64,000 nt of DNA from Salibacterium aidingense DSM 18341. GTDB taxonomy: Bacteria; Bacillota; Bacilli; Bacillales; Marinococcaceae. The notes beneath the pieces were generated by a model that searched no databases, was not told where the DNA came from, and saw only the letters and a program-made list of their open reading frames with translations. How positions within the stretch are numbered: the stretch's first letter is position 1; the number at the start of each line of letters is the position of its first letter. The stretch covers positions 62,001 through 126,000 of the forward strand of contig NZ_AUCI01000011.1 of NCBI RefSeq assembly GCF_000429685.1. The letters run 5' to 3'. Both the position numbers and the translations under genes were made by a program. Below are positions 62,208 to 64,000 of this stretch, one piece after another.

Positions 62208-62229
62208 AAGCTCGTAATAACGGGCTTTT
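62208..62229 (+). terminator. Rho-independent terminator
   Basis: AAGCTCGT and ACGGGCTT (one G-U pair) around AATA, then TTATT. Follows the DUF2200 gene. Confidence 0.65.
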
Positions 62230-62248
62230 ATTATGAAACGTTTTGTTC

Positions 62249-62303
62249 TTGACAGTTTTGCTATTCTGCGTTACTATATACCAGTAATAAGTAATACTTA
62301 TTA
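62249..62303 (+). promoter_or_regulatory. Promoter and palindromic operator of the PadR/DUF1048 cassette
   Basis: TTGACA (62249-62254), 17-base spacer, TACTAT (62272-62277). Eight bases later lies the perfect 19-base palindrome TAATAAGTAATACTTATTA (62285-62303), at the transcription start, a standard place for a PadR repressor. The PadR gene directly after it is dead, so the surviving PadR at 63459 is the likely regulator. Confidence 0.7.
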
Positions 62304-62371
62304 TCTGTATAACAATATACCTGTGATACAGACTACTGAAAAATTATAGAAAAATACAGATGGAAGGAAAT

Positions 62372-62593
62372 AGTTTGGAACATCAGGGATGCTCAGCCAT
62401 GGCGAAACGAACGGCTTTGAAAGCACGTAACAGCTGCGAGAATTTGGCTTCCCTGATGAGGTTGAAGGCACGTTTATCCAATGACTATGCGGCTTGAGAT
62501 GAACCTCAAGAAAAAGCCATCCACTATGGGATTTTCCTGGAAAATTTTTTCACAATCAACGCAGCAGGTGAAAAGCATCTTATAGCCTTTTGA
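62372..62593 (+). pseudogene. Decayed PadR regulator gene, first copy
   Basis: Nucleotide similarity to the intact PadR gene at 63459-63800 runs through CAGCTGCG…GAACTTGGCTTC, GTTGAAGGCAC, ATGCGGCT, AAAAAGCCATCCACTATGGG and AACGCAGCAGGT. Several indels and stops destroy the frame. The gap 62126-62639 holds this, the terminator and the promoter. Confidence 0.7.
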
Positions 62594-62639
62594 ATAAATG
62601 GGAATTCAACTCAAGCAAACTAAAATAAAGGAGACTGCA

Positions 62640-62993
62640 ATGAACTTTTCAGAAAAAATAATTGGCAGCGATATGACAAAAGCAATGAAAGGGTTTGAAG
62701 CACGAGCAAAAGTCTTGCCAGCTGAATATCAAACGGCTTGGAAAGAAATTAATAATAATCTCTGGATTCACGGAGATTTCACCGGTCGTAATCTGATGCC
62801 GATTCTTGACAGTGCTCTAGAACTGCTTGAAGTTACATCAGCAGACGGCCAGAGCATCGAAGAAGTCCTGGGAAACGATATCAAAGGTTTCTGCGCAGCG
62901 CTTGTTGGGGATGAAGGCGCAAAAACGTATAGAGATAAATGGCGTGACCAACTCAACAAGAACGTAGCAAGAAAATTAGGAGGCGTGAAATGA
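62640..62993 (+). CDS. DUF1048 protein, first
   Basis: 117 residues from the ATG at 62640, with AAAGGAGACTGC upstream. DUF1048 family: a helical protein with MTKAMKGFEARAKVLPAEYQTAWKEINNNLW (landmarks ARAKVLPAEYQ), LDSALELLEVTSADGQSIEEVLGNDIKGF, typical of proteins encoded after PadR regulators in Firmicutes. Role unknown, possibly modulating the PadR regulator or a membrane partner. Overlaps the next gene by ATGA. Confidence 0.88.
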   Translation: MNFSEKIIGSDMTKAMKGFEARAKVLPAEYQTAWKEINNNLWIHGDFTGRNLMPILDSALELLEVTSADGQSIEEVLGNDIKGFCAALVGDEGAKTYRDKWRDQLNKNVARKLGGVK

Positions 62994-63280
62994 GTATTAA
63001 AGAAATCATCGAAGGAAAAAAAGAATGGAGAGCCCATGTTTCGCGTGTCAAAGCGCTTCCATCGGATTACCAAATTGTCTATAAAGAGATCCAAAAATAT
63101 CTTTTCAAAGTTGGTTCTGTTGAGCTGAATGAGGGTATCGGACTGCTCTCGGAAATTCTCAGCTTCTTTGAAGAAGGCGCAGCTGCTGAGAAAAGGGTAC
63201 TTGAAGTCACAGGAACAGATGTTGCTGCTTTCTCCGATGCCCTGATTGAAGAGTCAAAAATGCGGGCTGATCTCTATTAA
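62990..63280 (+). CDS. DUF1048 protein, second
   Basis: 96 residues, ATGA overlap with the first copy. Same family and same order of helices: KKEWRAHVSRVKALPSDYQIVYKEIQKYLF, LSEILSFFEEGAAAEKRVLEVTGTDVAAFSDALI (landmarks VKALPSDYQIVYKEIQ and VTGTDVAAF). Shorter at the C-terminus than copy one. Tandem DUF1048 genes are a known pattern, and hetero-oligomers are conceivable. Confidence 0.88.
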   Translation: MSIKEIIEGKKEWRAHVSRVKALPSDYQIVYKEIQKYLFKVGSVELNEGIGLLSEILSFFEEGAAAEKRVLEVTGTDVAAFSDALIEESKMRADLY

Positions 63281-63458
63281 ATATCGGTGGTTCAAGTAGT
63301 TGGTAGAGATAGGGGAAAATAGAAAAATCATAGTTGTTGACGGTAACATTCTATCGGAATTTAGCCTAAGTATTGCGCTAATCTCCCAAACTCGAAAGTA
63401 TTGCTCGAGTCCGGGAAATATTGGATATAGAAAAAAGAATTAAAATGGAGGGAAAAAA

Positions 63459-63800
63459 TTGGATAATTTCAGAGAAATGCTGAAAGGGGTGCTTGAAGGA
63501 TGCGTGCTTGAGATCATCAGCCGCGGCGAAACGTACGGCTATGAAATCACGCAGCAGCTGCGGGAACTTGGCTTCACGGATGTAGTTGAAGGCACTGTTT
63601 ATACGATTACCATGCGGCTGGAGAAAAACAATCTGGTGAACATCGAGAAAAAGCCATCCACTATGGGACCGCCGAGAAAATTTTATACACTTAACGCAGC
63701 AGGTCAAGAACATCTTGAAATGTTTTGGAAAAAGTGGGACTTTGTCTCAAGCAAAATAAACGAACTCAAAAATCAAAAATCAAAAGGAGAAGCAATATGA
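63459..63800 (+). CDS. PadR family regulator, intact copy
   Basis: 113 residues from a TTG with ATGGAGGG upstream. PadR winged helix: [73 protein letters not shown] (landmarks [16 protein letters not shown] and [12 protein letters not shown]). It overlaps the next DUF1048 gene by ATGA and forms with it the second cassette copy. The decayed PadR at 62372-62593 is its paralogue. Confidence 0.9.
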   Translation: MDNFREMLKGVLEGCVLEIISRGETYGYEITQQLRELGFTDVVEGTVYTITMRLEKNNLVNIEKKPSTMGPPRKFYTLNAAGQEHLEMFWKKWDFVSSKINELKNQKSKGEAI

Positions 63801-64000
63801 ATATGATGGAAAAAATGATAGGAAGTCTGGAAAACAAACGGGAATGGAAGTCGATGGAGGCCCGTGCAAAGGCACTTCCAAATGAATACCGCAAGGCCTA
63901 CAACGCTATCAAAAAATATATGTGGACCTCTGGCTGTCTTACGGATTGGAAGGACATGAGCCGTATTTTTGGCGGTATTCTTGATTTATTCGAGGAAGGT
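63797..64000 (+). CDS. DUF1048 protein, third copy, cut by the window end
   Basis: 68 codons are visible: [41 protein letters not shown], then [15 protein letters not shown] (landmarks [16 protein letters not shown]). Same family as the two genes above, starting in the PadR stop (ATGA). The C-terminus lies beyond the window. Confidence 0.85.
   Translation, partial: MNMMEKMIGSLENKREWKSMEARAKALPNEYRKAYNAIKKYMWTSGCLTDWKDMSRIFGGILDLFEEG

Overview
The window looks like chromosomal DNA from a low-to-mid GC Gram-positive rod of the Bacillaceae, probably a salt- or alkali-adapted one. This is inference. It rests on strong AAGGAGG-type ribosome sites with frequent GTG/TTG starts, consensus sigma-A promoters, cre-like sites, FosB, a glycine-betaine binding lipoprotein, SLH and lipobox proteins, and many very acidic proteins. 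No rRNA or tRNA gene, CRISPR array or intact insertion sequence was seen.

0-16 kb: an aldehyde dehydrogenase/DUF779 pair is followed by a large aldarate (glucarate-type) catabolic locus. It holds a GntR regulator, glucarate dehydratase, a D-2-hydroxyacid dehydrogenase, 5-dehydro-4-deoxyglucarate dehydratase, 2,5-dioxovalerate dehydrogenase, a tripartite tricarboxylate-type transporter (TctB-TctA-TctC), an Ldh2-family dehydrogenase, an unassigned permease-like protein and a second enolase-superfamily dehydratase. The dehydratases and semialdehyde dehydrogenase would convert aldarates to 2-oxoglutarate. Two promoters in the locus share one architecture, with a FadR-type palindrome over the -10 box, and three cre-like sites suggest carbon catabolite control.

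16-26 kb: ordinary genes (aldo/keto reductase, epimerase, HxlR regulator, GNAT, RlmCD-type rRNA methyltransferase, L-2-hydroxyglutarate oxidase) lie between AT-rich patches with decayed genes (a carbohydrate esterase, a resolvase).

26-33 kb: an accessory region. It holds the C-terminal remnant of a type ISP restriction-modification enzyme abutting a broken phage tail gene, an SLH protein, and two copies of a module. Each copy has an Mrr-like endonuclease (intact on the right, only its last codons on the left), an oppositely oriented Lys-rich microprotein of 32-35 residues, a small hairpin and an identical 20-nt segment.

33-55 kb: housekeeping and stress genes with many small regulator/effector pairs: PadR with a membrane protein, ArsR with AHSA1, ArsR with VOC, Rrf2 with a FAD oxidoreductase. 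Also bioB, fosB, opuAC, alkC, an aldehyde dehydrogenase, a MOSC protein and a Cys-rich microprotein. Both ArsR-type genes appear to start at or next to the transcription start.

55-60 kb: a DeoR-regulated four-carbon acid-sugar locus (DUF1537 kinase, PdxA2, GntP permease). 60-64 kb: fragments of a PEP-mutase-like and a threonine-dehydratase-like gene, AraC and DUF2200 genes, and a duplicated PadR/DUF1048 cassette whose first PadR copy is dead.

At least nine genes carry single-base frameshifts, several of them in short homopolymers, so either decay or uncorrected sequencing error must be considered.
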